Source of the DNA: Bacteroidales bacterium
Lineage (GTDB): Bacteria; Bacteroidota; Bacteroidia; Bacteroidales; WCHB1-69
Length of the DNA stretch: 18,918 nucleotides
Assembly: GCA_031266895.1 (NCBI GenBank)
Contig: JAISAD010000178.1
Coordinates: 1-18,918, forward strand
Direction of reading: 5' to 3'
Below, one piece after another: positions 1 through 6,814 of the stretch (its first letter is position 1; each line of letters begins with the position of its first letter). The position numbers were made by a program, and so were the translations under genes. The notes below the pieces were generated by a model, which worked only from the letters and a program-made list of their open reading frames with translations, searched no databases and was not told where the DNA came from.

Positions 1-552
1 TTCAAGTCCGGCAATACACATACCCCTAATGCTGTAATGGGAAAAGAATTGTCTAGATTTGCAGGTATTTGCTATGGAGACCCGCGTCCGGAATATGTAG
101 GTTGCAGTGTCCAAAATGGAGCTGTTGTAACGGAGTTTCATCCTGAATTGTTGAGTGAAAAAAACACTTCTTTGTGTGCCATGAATCAGTATTACGTCTC
201 CGATTCTTGGAAAAGGTTAATGCCTATGGGTATATGGGCAGGCCCTCTTGCCCGTCCTGCTATTTCCCTGCATGTTACTTGTGATGATTGTTCATGGACA
301 GGTATCAAAGAGATGGCTAAGAAGAATGTTACTGTTTATCCTAATCCGGCTACCGATAATTTCACTGTTACGTTAGATGCTACCGGCAAGTCGAATATTG
401 AGATGTTCAACCTTGTAGGCCAAAAAGTGTATAGCAAGACTACTAGCGATGCCACAGTTACGGTAAACGTAAATAACTTCAAAAGCGGTGTTTACATGCT
501 GAAAATTAACCAAAACGGACAAGTTTATACCTCAAAAGTTGTGGTTAAATAA
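1..552 (+). CDS. C-terminal part of a secreted protein with a type A T9SS sorting domain (5' end outside window)
   Basis: The reading frame is open from base 1, so the gene starts upstream of the window. The first internal ATG (37) is not a credible start. The visible 183 residues hold a passenger region of unknown function with several Cys (a VTCDDCSW stretch just before the tail). A C-terminal domain of about 75 residues follows, typical of Bacteroidetes type IX secretion clients: VYPNPATDNFTV, then IEMFNLVGQKVY, then FKSGVYMLKI and a final TSKVVVK. In the known family this tail directs the protein through the outer membrane by T9SS, after which it is normally cleaved with surface attachment or release. 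The passenger cannot be identified from what is visible. The gene is followed 29 bases later by a perfect 13-bp hairpin terminator. Confidence 0.85.
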   Translation, partial: FKSGNTHTPNAVMGKELSRFAGICYGDPRPEYVGCSVQNGAVVTEFHPELLSEKNTSLCAMNQYYVSDSWKRLMPMGIWAGPLARPAISLHVTCDDCSWTGIKEMAKKNVTVYPNPATDNFTVTLDATGKSNIEMFNLVGQKVYSKTTSDATVTVNVNNFKSGVYMLKINQNGQVYTSKVVVK

Positions 553-581
553 TTAGGATTTTATGTTTCATTGAAAATATT

Positions 582-613
582 AAGAAGAGGCCGCGACTGC
601 GGCCTCTTCTTTT
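582..613 (+). terminator. Rho-independent terminator of the T9SS client gene
   Basis: A perfect 13-bp stem (582-594 with 599-611) has a GACT loop and is followed by a short T-rich run. It lies 29 bases after the stop codon at 552 and before the next + strand promoter. The stem is GC-rich in its inner half (AGGCCGC/GCGGCCT). Confidence 0.9.
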
Positions 614-638
614 GATATACTCAATTGAAAGAGTTTTG

Positions 639-646
639 TACTTTTG
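639..646 (+). promoter_or_regulatory. Bacteroidetes -7 promoter element of the pyridoxal kinase gene
   Basis: TACTTTTG matches the Bacteroidetes consensus TAnnTTTG. It ends 27 bases before the ATG at 674. The nearest upstream TTTG (611-614) is 24 bases away, longer than the usual 19-21, so the -33 element is weak or absent. The element overlaps a possible TTG start at 644, which argues against that start. Confidence 0.6.
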
Positions 647-673
647 CAGCCGCTAAAAATTAAAGAAAAAAGC

Positions 674-1534
674 ATGACAAAACAACTGAAAAGACTCAAA
701 AGAGTAGCAGCCATTCATGATATTTCGGGGTTTGGCAAATGCTCTCTAACCGTGGTTTTGCCGGTAATTTCGGCGGCCGGCATCGAAACTACCGTATTGC
801 CTACAGCAATTTTATCCACTCATACGGGCGGTTTTACCGATTTCACCTATCGCGATTTGACGGATGACATTCAACCCATTGCCAATCACTGGAGATCTCT
901 GAATATCGAATTTGATGCTATTTATACCGGCTTTTTAGGCTCATTTGCTCAATTGGAATTGATGGAGCATTTTTTCGATACCTTTAGGACCAGGGATAAT
1001 TTGATTTTAGTAGATCCTGTGATGGCCGACAATGGCGAACTTTACAAAATATTCTCTTCTGATTTTGTTGTGGGAATGCGCCGCTTGTGCACAAAGGCAG
1101 ACTTGATTGTGCCCAACCTTACCGAAGCCGCGCTGTTGCTAAACGAACCCTATAATCCGGGACCTTATACCGAAGACTATATTACCGATATTCTGAAAAA
1201 ATTGAGCAGTTTGGGCGTAGAAAAAGTAGTGTTGACAGGCGTCTTTTTTGATGCTCAAAAATTAGGCGCGGCCACTTACGATGCTGCTACCGGAACCCTC
1301 GATTACGCTTTGGCTAATCGTATTCCGGGCTATTATCACGGCACCGGCGACCTCTTTGCTTCTGCCTTGTTGGGAGCACTGCTCAACGATTTCAGCCTGC
1401 ACGAAGCCGCAAGCATAGCTGTACGTTTTACTACTTCCGCTATCCAAAAGACTGCTACTGCCGGCACAGATATCCGTTTTGGTGTTAATTTTGAACAAAG
1501 CATTCCCGAATTTCTTCAGGATATTTTGAAATAG
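674..1534 (+). CDS. Pyridoxal/pyridoxamine kinase (PfkB/ribokinase-fold, PdxK/PdxY-like)
   Basis: A 286-residue kinase of the vitamin B6 salvage family. It phosphorylates pyridoxal, pyridoxamine or pyridoxine with ATP in the cytoplasm, supplying pyridoxal 5'-phosphate or its precursor. The N-terminal AAIHDISGFGKCSLT and LPTAILSTHTGGF blocks match the substrate-binding region of the pyridoxamine kinase subfamily. VDPVMADNGELY and VPNLTEA lie mid-protein, and the catalytic GTGD sits at residues 223-226. Length fits the family (about 280-290). The ATG at 674 is preferred over an in-frame TTG at 644 because the -7 promoter covers the TTG. The gene stands alone on its strand, convergent with the ClC gene. 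The exact B6 vitamer preference cannot be read from sequence, so no symbol is assigned. Confidence 0.92.
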   Translation: MTKQLKRLKRVAAIHDISGFGKCSLTVVLPVISAAGIETTVLPTAILSTHTGGFTDFTYRDLTDDIQPIANHWRSLNIEFDAIYTGFLGSFAQLELMEHFFDTFRTRDNLILVDPVMADNGELYKIFSSDFVVGMRRLCTKADLIVPNLTEAALLLNEPYNPGPYTEDYITDILKKLSSLGVEKVVLTGVFFDAQKLGAATYDAATGTLDYALANRIPGYYHGTGDLFASALLGALLNDFSLHEAASIAVRFTTSAIQKTATAGTDIRFGVNFEQSIPEFLQDILK

Positions 1535-1553
1535 ATACTGTTTTAAAAGTCAG

Positions 1554-1632
1554 TTTATGCTTTAACTGCAAGGTTTGTAAAGCGATCACAAAAACTGCAA
1601 GAGATTTATTCGCTTTGCATTCTCGGCATAAA
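1554..1632. repeat. Nested inverted repeats between convergent genes
   Basis: The 141-bp gap between the convergent B6 kinase and ClC genes holds two nested inverted repeats. The outer is TTTATGC (1554-1560) with GCATAAA (1626-1632). The inner is GTAAAGCGA (1577-1585) with TCGCTTTGC (1610-1618), 9 bp including one G-T pair. A 9-base direct repeat AACTGCAAG (1564-1572 and 1593-1601) lies inside. There is no clear U-tract. It may act as a weak two-way terminator, but this is inference. Confidence 0.35.
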
Positions 1633-1675
1633 TTTTGTGCACATTGGCGACACAAATGCTTTTGAAACGTTGGGA

Positions 1676-3466
1676 TTAATCTTCCGATTCTGCAGCAATA
1701 ACATCCTGATAGGCTGCTAATACTTTAGCTTTCGACAGAAAGCCAATGTATTGGCGGTTGTGGTTGATAACCGGCAGGTTAAAATTACCTGTTTTGGTAA
1801 ATTTGTGTAACATCTCTTCGCCTGAATCGGTGTCATATACAAAAGTATCCGGCTCTATCATCAGATCGGTAACTTTTACACTGTTGTATAACTCCTGTCG
1901 AAAAATGATATCCCGATGATCGTCCATAACCAGTAACCCGACAAAATGGCGTGCCTTATCCAGCACCACAAAAAGGTTGCGTTTGCTCTGAGCGATAGCT
2001 TGGGTATATTCGCCCAATGAACCGTCTGCCGAAATAGTAAGTATATCACTGTCTATAAGTCGTTTCCAATCTATTTTTTTTAAAGCGAATTTATCTTTGT
2101 TATGGGTTTTCAGAGCACCTTGTTCAGCCAGTTTGCGCGTGTAAGCTGAATATTTTTCAAAGGGATAGACCGATATAAAAGAGACTAGGGAAGTAATCAT
2201 TAACGGTATCAATAAACTGTATCCTCCCGACAATTCAGCAATTAAAAATATCGCCGTCAAAGGAGCGTGCATCACACCGGTCATTACGCCGGCCATACCT
2301 GCCAGCACAAAGTTGGTATAAGGCAAATTCATCCCCAGGCAGGTATTGCACACTTCGGCTACAAAATAGCCTGCGAAAGCACCAATAAAGAGCGAAGGTG
2401 CAAAAACGCCTCCCACGCCACCAGAGGCGGTAGTGAGTGCCATTGCAATCACCTTTATCATGAAAACACTCGCTATTGCCGCTACAAAAATCAAATGAAA
2501 TTTGAAGAGTGGAAAAAGTGGCGATTTGTCAAACAGGGCGTAAGCATGGCCTTCAAACAGGGCGTTTATATTTTCATAACCTTCGCCGTAAAACATCGGA
2601 AAGAGCAGAATGAGTATCCCCAATGCCAAGCCTCCCAATGCCATTTTAAGCCACAGTTGCTTGATGCGCAAAAACAGTTGCTCAATGAACCTCATCATGC
2701 GCAGAAACCAAATGGAAACCAACCCGGTAATCACACCAAGAGCAATATAAACCGGAATATTTCGAATGACAAAAGAGTGCATATAGGGGACATTGAACAT
2801 CACATTGTCGCCCAAAAAGAGCAGAGAAAGCACCGTACCGGTAACTGCCGAAATAAGTAAGGGAAGAATGGCTGAAACAGTCAGATCAAGCATCAGCACT
2901 TCGATAGCGAAAATAAGAGCGGCCACAGGTGCTTTAAAGATGGAGGCCACCGCTGCTGTACATCCGCAAGCCAGCAGCAAAATGGAATTTTTAGTATTGA
3001 GATTAAAAGCGCGCGCCAAATTGGAGCCAATAGCCGAACCGGTAAGTACAATAGGAGCTTCCAAACCCACAGAACCGCCAAATCCCACTGTAATCGAACT
3101 GGCTATAATTGAGGTGTATATGTTATGCCGCCGCAATTTGCCGTTATTTTTGCATATTGACTTCAGCACAATGCTTACTCCATGACTAAGATTATCTTTC
3201 ACATAATATTTTACGAAAAAAACCGTCAAGATAATTCCGATGAGCGGAAAAATAAGGTAAAGATAATGATAATTTACTTCAGGAAAAGCCTTCCCAAGCG
3301 TGGTAGCCGTGAAGTGAAGCAGGTTTTTAATTACTATGGCGGCTGTAGCTCCAAACACACCAGTAAAAAAACTCAAAATCATCACCATGCCCTTGATACC
3401 CACACGCTTTTTTAAGAAACGGCGTGTTAGCACAAGCCAAACTTCAATCTTTACCCAAAATCTCAC
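1676..3466 (-). CDS. ClC-family chloride channel/transporter with C-terminal CBS pair
   Basis: A 596-residue polytopic inner-membrane protein of the ClC family, which moves Cl- by H+ exchange or as a channel. The gating-glutamate motif is present as GGSVGLEAP (Glu136), and GGVGGVFAPSLFIGA lies at about 349-363. A Tyr near the last helix (Tyr439, EKYSAYTRKLAEQ) aligns by eye with CLC-ec1 Tyr445. Two CBS domains occupy about 475-590 and probably bind a nucleotide. Two departures stand out: the GSGIP selectivity loop is replaced by NLSHGVS (92-98), and the internal proton glutamate of CLC-ec1 (Glu203) aligns with Val190 in FAIEV. The start is GTG at 3466, with an AGGAT 8 bases upstream; Met27 and Met29 are alternatives but would cut into the N-terminal helix. 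It lies 43 bases downstream of ackA on the same strand, so it is probably cotranscribed. Confidence 0.9.
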   Translation of the reverse strand: MRFWVKIEVWLVLTRRFLKKRVGIKGMVMILSFFTGVFGATAAIVIKNLLHFTATTLGKAFPEVNYHYLYLIFPLIGIILTVFFVKYYVKDNLSHGVSIVLKSICKNNGKLRRHNIYTSIIASSITVGFGGSVGLEAPIVLTGSAIGSNLARAFNLNTKNSILLLACGCTAAVASIFKAPVAALIFAIEVLMLDLTVSAILPLLISAVTGTVLSLLFLGDNVMFNVPYMHSFVIRNIPVYIALGVITGLVSIWFLRMMRFIEQLFLRIKQLWLKMALGGLALGILILLFPMFYGEGYENINALFEGHAYALFDKSPLFPLFKFHLIFVAAIASVFMIKVIAMALTTASGGVGGVFAPSLFIGAFAGYFVAEVCNTCLGMNLPYTNFVLAGMAGVMTGVMHAPLTAIFLIAELSGGYSLLIPLMITSLVSFISVYPFEKYSAYTRKLAEQGALKTHNKDKFALKKIDWKRLIDSDILTISADGSLGEYTQAIAQSKRNLFVVLDKARHFVGLLVMDDHRDIIFRQELYNSVKVTDLMIEPDTFVYDTDSGEEMLHKFTKTGNFNLPVINHNRQYIGFLSKAKVLAAYQDVIAAESED

Positions 3467-3509
3467 AGGTTTAAATCCTAAAAATAATTTATAAATTTGT
3501 CTTTATCAA

Positions 3510-4712
3510 CTATTTAATCAATTCAAATGTGTCGGTAGCAATCACTAATTCCTCATTGGTAGTAACCGACAAAAGTTTTACTTTTGAATTGGGGGTAGAA
3601 ATAATGCCATCTTGACCAGCAAATTTTTCATTAGCAGTTTTATCCAGTTCAGCTCCCAAAAAGGCTAAATTTTCGTTGCAAATAGCCTCTCTCTGTCTCC
3701 ATGCGTTTTCGCCTATTCCGCCGGTAAAGAGAACAATGTCCACGCCGCCCATGGCTACGGCGTAAGCGCCGATATATTTTTGTACCCGATAGGCAAATAG
3801 TTCAAATGCATATTTAGAGCGTGCGTCGCCGCTATCTTTGCCAGCAATAATATCGCGCATATCTACGCTTTTGCCCGAAATGCCGAGCAATCCCGATTTT
3901 TTATTAATCAAGTTGTTCATGCCTTTATAGTCAAGTTTTTCCTTCTCGGCAATGTATATAAGGGCGCCTGAATCCAAGTCGCCGCAACGAGTCCCCATTA
4001 CAAGTCCTTCTACTGGAGTGAACCCCATAGAGGTATCCACAGATTGTCCGTTTTTTACAGCACAAATAGAAGCGCCATTACCAAGATGACAACTGATAAT
4101 TTTTGCCTTTTCATAAGGAATGCCTGCCATGCTGGCCGCTTTTGGAGCTACAAATTTATGGCTTGTGCCGTGAAAACCGTAACGGCGGATTTTGTCTTTT
4201 TCATAATATTCGTAAGGGAGGGCATACAGATAAGCTTTTTCGGGCATTGTTTGATGGAAAGAGGTGTCAAATACACCCACCTGTTTAATGTTGGGCAACA
4301 GTTTCCTCATTACTTGAATGCCTTTCAAACTTGCAGGGTTATGCAAAGGGGCAATTTCGCACAACTTTTCGATATAGCTGCACTCTTTTTCACTCAAAAC
4401 CGTACTTTTCGCAAAATATTCTCCACCATGCGCTACCCTGTGTCCAACGGCGTGAACAGCGTCCAGAGACGTGATAACCCCATGTTCAGGATCGGTTAAA
4501 GCATTCAATGCCAAATTGATACCAATTTCATGATCGGCAATGGGCGTCTGTACATAATATTTGTCCTTGCCGGTCGCCTTGTGTGTAAATTCGCCCAGGT
4601 CCAGACCGATACGTTCTATTAATCCTTTGGCTTTTAATTCGGCATTATTTGCCATATCAATGAGTTGATATTTAATGGAGGAACTTCCACAGTTTAGTAC
4701 TAAAATGTTCAT
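3510..4712 (-). CDS. ackA: Acetate kinase
   Basis: A 400-residue cytoplasmic enzyme of the ASKHA fold. It converts acetyl phosphate and ADP to acetate and ATP, giving substrate-level phosphorylation in mixed-acid fermentation. Known catalytic and binding residues are present at nearly canonical positions: Asn7 (LNCGSSS), Arg92 (GHRVAHGG), His124 (APLHNP), Asp149 (FDTSFHQ), His181 (YGFHGTSH), Arg242 (MGTRCGDLD) and Glu387/388 (TTNEE). GGIGENAWRQRE supports the nucleotide-binding end. Length matches the family. No phosphotransacetylase gene is adjacent, although ackA and pta are often paired. The downstream neighbour is the ClC gene. Expression is driven from a well-formed promoter at 4768-4799. 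Confidence 0.97.
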   Translation of the reverse strand: MNILVLNCGSSSIKYQLIDMANNAELKAKGLIERIGLDLGEFTHKATGKDKYYVQTPIADHEIGINLALNALTDPEHGVITSLDAVHAVGHRVAHGGEYFAKSTVLSEKECSYIEKLCEIAPLHNPASLKGIQVMRKLLPNIKQVGVFDTSFHQTMPEKAYLYALPYEYYEKDKIRRYGFHGTSHKFVAPKAASMAGIPYEKAKIISCHLGNGASICAVKNGQSVDTSMGFTPVEGLVMGTRCGDLDSGALIYIAEKEKLDYKGMNNLINKKSGLLGISGKSVDMRDIIAGKDSGDARSKYAFELFAYRVQKYIGAYAVAMGGVDIVLFTGGIGENAWRQREAICNENLAFLGAELDKTANEKFAGQDGIISTPNSKVKLLSVTTNEELVIATDTFELIK

Positions 4713-4767
4713 TTTTAATTATTTGTATTATGGTGAGTAATGAAAACTTCATAAAATTAATATGCTG

Positions 4768-4799
4768 CAAAAGTAAAGCATTTTTTTTAGAAATGCAAA
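4768..4799 (-). promoter_or_regulatory. ackA promoter (TTTG-N20-TACTTTTG)
   Basis: On the minus strand, TTTG (4799-4796), 20 bases, then TACTTTTG (4775-4768) match both parts of the Bacteroidetes housekeeping promoter with ideal spacing. The predicted transcription start near 4762 gives a leader of about 50 bases before the ackA ATG at 4712. Confidence 0.75.
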
Positions 4800-4814
4800 T
4801 TTTGGAAAAAATCG

Positions 4815-4822
4815 TATTTTTG
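4815..4822 (+). promoter_or_regulatory. -7 promoter element of lpxD-lpxC
   Basis: TATTTTTG matches TAnnTTTG and ends 16 bases before the lpxD ATG at 4839, implying a very short leader of roughly 10 bases. No -33 TTTG is seen at the expected distance. This promoter and that of ackA are back to back within the 126-bp divergent gap. Confidence 0.55.
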
Positions 4823-4838
4823 CAAAAACTCAGGAATT

Positions 4839-5864
4839 ATGGAATTTACAGTAACTCAATTGGCAGAATTGCTGAAAGCGACCATAGAGGGTGATGCTTC
4901 GGCAGTGGTACATACTGTATGCAAAATTGAAGAGAGTGTGCCGGGCGGACTTACCTTTTTGGCAAATCCGAAATATACCCATTTCCTTTACGAAACGCGT
5001 GCTACGGCAGCGATTGTAAACAACAATTTTAATCCGGAACAGCCGGTAACCTGTACGCTCATTCGAGTAGAAAATGCTTATTTGGCTTTTGCCAAATTAC
5101 TTGATTTTTACAATCAGATGAAACGTAAAAATCAAAAAAGCGGCATTTCGCCGCTGGCTTGCCTCTCTTCAACGGCCAAAATCGGGCAAAATGTCTATAT
5201 TGGCGAGTTTGTCAGTGTGGGCGACAATGTTGTTATTGGCGATAATGTGCGGCTTGACCCGCACGTCTGTTTGGGCAACGATGTTATGGTGGGGCACGAC
5301 ACAATACTTCATTCGGGTGTTAAAATCTATGCCGAATGCGTAGTGGGAGCCTGCTGTATTCTCCATGCCGGCGCGGTAATTGGGGCAGATGGCTTTGGAT
5401 TTGCCCAACAGGAGGACGATTTTACCAAGGTTCCTCAAATCGGCAATGTGGTGATCGAAGATCATGTGGAGATTGGCGCCAATACGTGTATTGACCGCGC
5501 TACCATGGGCTCGACGCGTATCGGTAAAAATGTAAAAATTGATAATCTGGTGCAAATTGCACACAATGTAGAGGTGGGAGAGGGCAGCGCTTTTGCTTCC
5601 CAAGTAGGCATTGCCGGCTCAGCCAAAGTGGGCAAACACTGCATCTTTGGAGGGCAAGTGGGCGTAGCCGGTCATATTACTGTTGGTGACCGTGTAATGC
5701 TGGGGGCACAGTCAGGTGTAAGCAATTCGCTTGCCGGCGGGCGGGTCTATCTCGGCAGTCCTGCCATCCCGTTTATGGAGGAGAAAAAATTGATTATTTA
5801 TCGTAAAAAACTGGCTCAGCTCTATAAACAGGTAGCAGAACTCGAAAAGAAACTAAATCTTTGA
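4839..5864 (+). CDS. lpxD: UDP-3-O-acylglucosamine N-acyltransferase LpxD
   Basis: A 341-residue acyltransferase that adds the second (N-linked) hydroxyacyl chain from acyl-ACP to UDP-3-O-acyl-glucosamine, the third step of lipid A synthesis. The N-terminal uridine-binding domain (about 1-100) includes VPGGLTFLANPKYTHFLYET. Many hexapeptide turns (IGQNVYIGEFVSVGDNVVIG onward, about 113-300) form the left-handed beta helix. The catalytic His is expected at His242 in VQIAHNVEVG, equivalent to E. coli His239. The C-terminal helix (IIYRKKLAQLYKQVAELEKKL) is typical. The stop is only four bases before the lpxC ATG, so the two genes are translationally linked. Confidence 0.97.
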   Translation: MEFTVTQLAELLKATIEGDASAVVHTVCKIEESVPGGLTFLANPKYTHFLYETRATAAIVNNNFNPEQPVTCTLIRVENAYLAFAKLLDFYNQMKRKNQKSGISPLACLSSTAKIGQNVYIGEFVSVGDNVVIGDNVRLDPHVCLGNDVMVGHDTILHSGVKIYAECVVGACCILHAGAVIGADGFGFAQQEDDFTKVPQIGNVVIEDHVEIGANTCIDRATMGSTRIGKNVKIDNLVQIAHNVEVGEGSAFASQVGIAGSAKVGKHCIFGGQVGVAGHITVGDRVMLGAQSGVSNSLAGGRVYLGSPAIPFMEEKKLIIYRKKLAQLYKQVAELEKKLNL

Positions 5865-5868
5865 TACT

Positions 5869-6774
5869 ATGGAATATAAATCGACAATTGCTCAATCGGC
5901 TACCCTGTCGGGCAAAGGGTTGCATACAGGTAAAGAGGTACATCTTACATTTCATCCTGCTGATGCTGATTACGGCATTCGCTTTGTGCGCACGGATTTA
6001 GCTGCGAGACCCGAAATACGGGCACATATCTCCCATGTACACGATACGTCGCGCGGCACTTCGCTTTGCAAAAATGGCGTTGAAATTAAAACCTTGGAAC
6101 ATCTTATGGCCTCGCTTGCTGGATTGGGGATTGATAATCTGCAAGTTGAAATTGATGCAGATGAACTCCCTATTTTAGACGGCAGTGCGCGATTTTATGT
6201 AGAGTGTTTTCAAAAAGTCGGATTGCAACAGCAGAACAAGGTACGTGAATATATCGAAATAGGCAAGGCTATCAATTATGCTAATGCTGATTTAGGCGCC
6301 GATTTGACGGTAGTTCCCTCCGATCACTGCACAATAGAGGTAAATGTAAATTACGACACGCATGTTTTGTCTCAACAAAAGGCTGTTTTAAACAATCTTT
6401 CCGATTTTTATCCTGAAGTATATAATTGTCGTACTTTCGTTTTTTTGCATGAGTTGTATTTTTTAATGAAGCAAAACCTTATAAAAGGCGGCGATGTAAA
6501 CAATGCAATTGTATTTGTGGATAAGATTCCCGATTCGGAGACATTAGATAAGCTGGCGAAATTCTTCAACAAATCAGACATTCAAGTGATGCCCAATGGG
6601 ACATTGAATAATGTGCAACTGCACTATGAGAACGAACCGGCGCGCCACAAGCTATTAGACCTTATCGGCGACCTTTATTTGCTGGGCAAACCTATCAGGG
6701 GCAAGGTTGTGGCTAGCAAGCCCGGACATTTGGTAAATACAGAATTTGCTAAAATTATTGCAGCCGGTTTGTGA
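5869..6774 (+). CDS. lpxC: UDP-3-O-acyl-N-acetylglucosamine deacetylase LpxC, not fused to FabZ
   Basis: A 301-residue zinc deacetylase that performs the committed step of lipid A synthesis. Zinc ligands and catalytic residues are all present: Glu77-His78 (TLEHLMA), His260 and Asp264 (RHKLLDLIGD) and His287 (KPGHLVN). The length equals that of the single-domain E. coli enzyme. Bacteroidetes enzymes are usually fused to the dehydratase FabZ and run to about 460 residues. Here the protein ends just after NTEFAKIIAAGL with a TGA, and the following 40 bases to the nadB stop contain no dehydratase sequence in any frame. lpxA, which usually follows, is also missing. Confidence 0.96.
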   Translation: MEYKSTIAQSATLSGKGLHTGKEVHLTFHPADADYGIRFVRTDLAARPEIRAHISHVHDTSRGTSLCKNGVEIKTLEHLMASLAGLGIDNLQVEIDADELPILDGSARFYVECFQKVGLQQQNKVREYIEIGKAINYANADLGADLTVVPSDHCTIEVNVNYDTHVLSQQKAVLNNLSDFYPEVYNCRTFVFLHELYFLMKQNLIKGGDVNNAIVFVDKIPDSETLDKLAKFFNKSDIQVMPNGTLNNVQLHYENEPARHKLLDLIGDLYLLGKPIRGKVVASKPGHLVNTEFAKIIAAGL

Positions 6775-6814
6775 AAAAAGAAAAAACGGAAATATAACTC
6801 TTATTAATAGCGAA

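Noticed and set aside
644..673. Earlier TTG start for the B6 kinase
   Set aside because: It lies within the TACTTTTG promoter element and adds residues that are not part of the family fold.
2267..2860. 197-codon open frame on + inside the ClC gene
   Set aside because: It is antisense to conserved ClC motifs, has low-complexity His/Gln/Lys-rich content, and has no promoter or family resemblance.
3467..3509. Internal promoter for the ClC gene
   Set aside because: The gap is AT-rich but has no TAnnTTTG match on the minus strand.
6775..6814. Frameshifted remains of a FabZ domain after lpxC
   Set aside because: The 40 bases before the nadB stop are A-rich and give no dehydratase motif in any frame; LpxC ends at its normal domain boundary.
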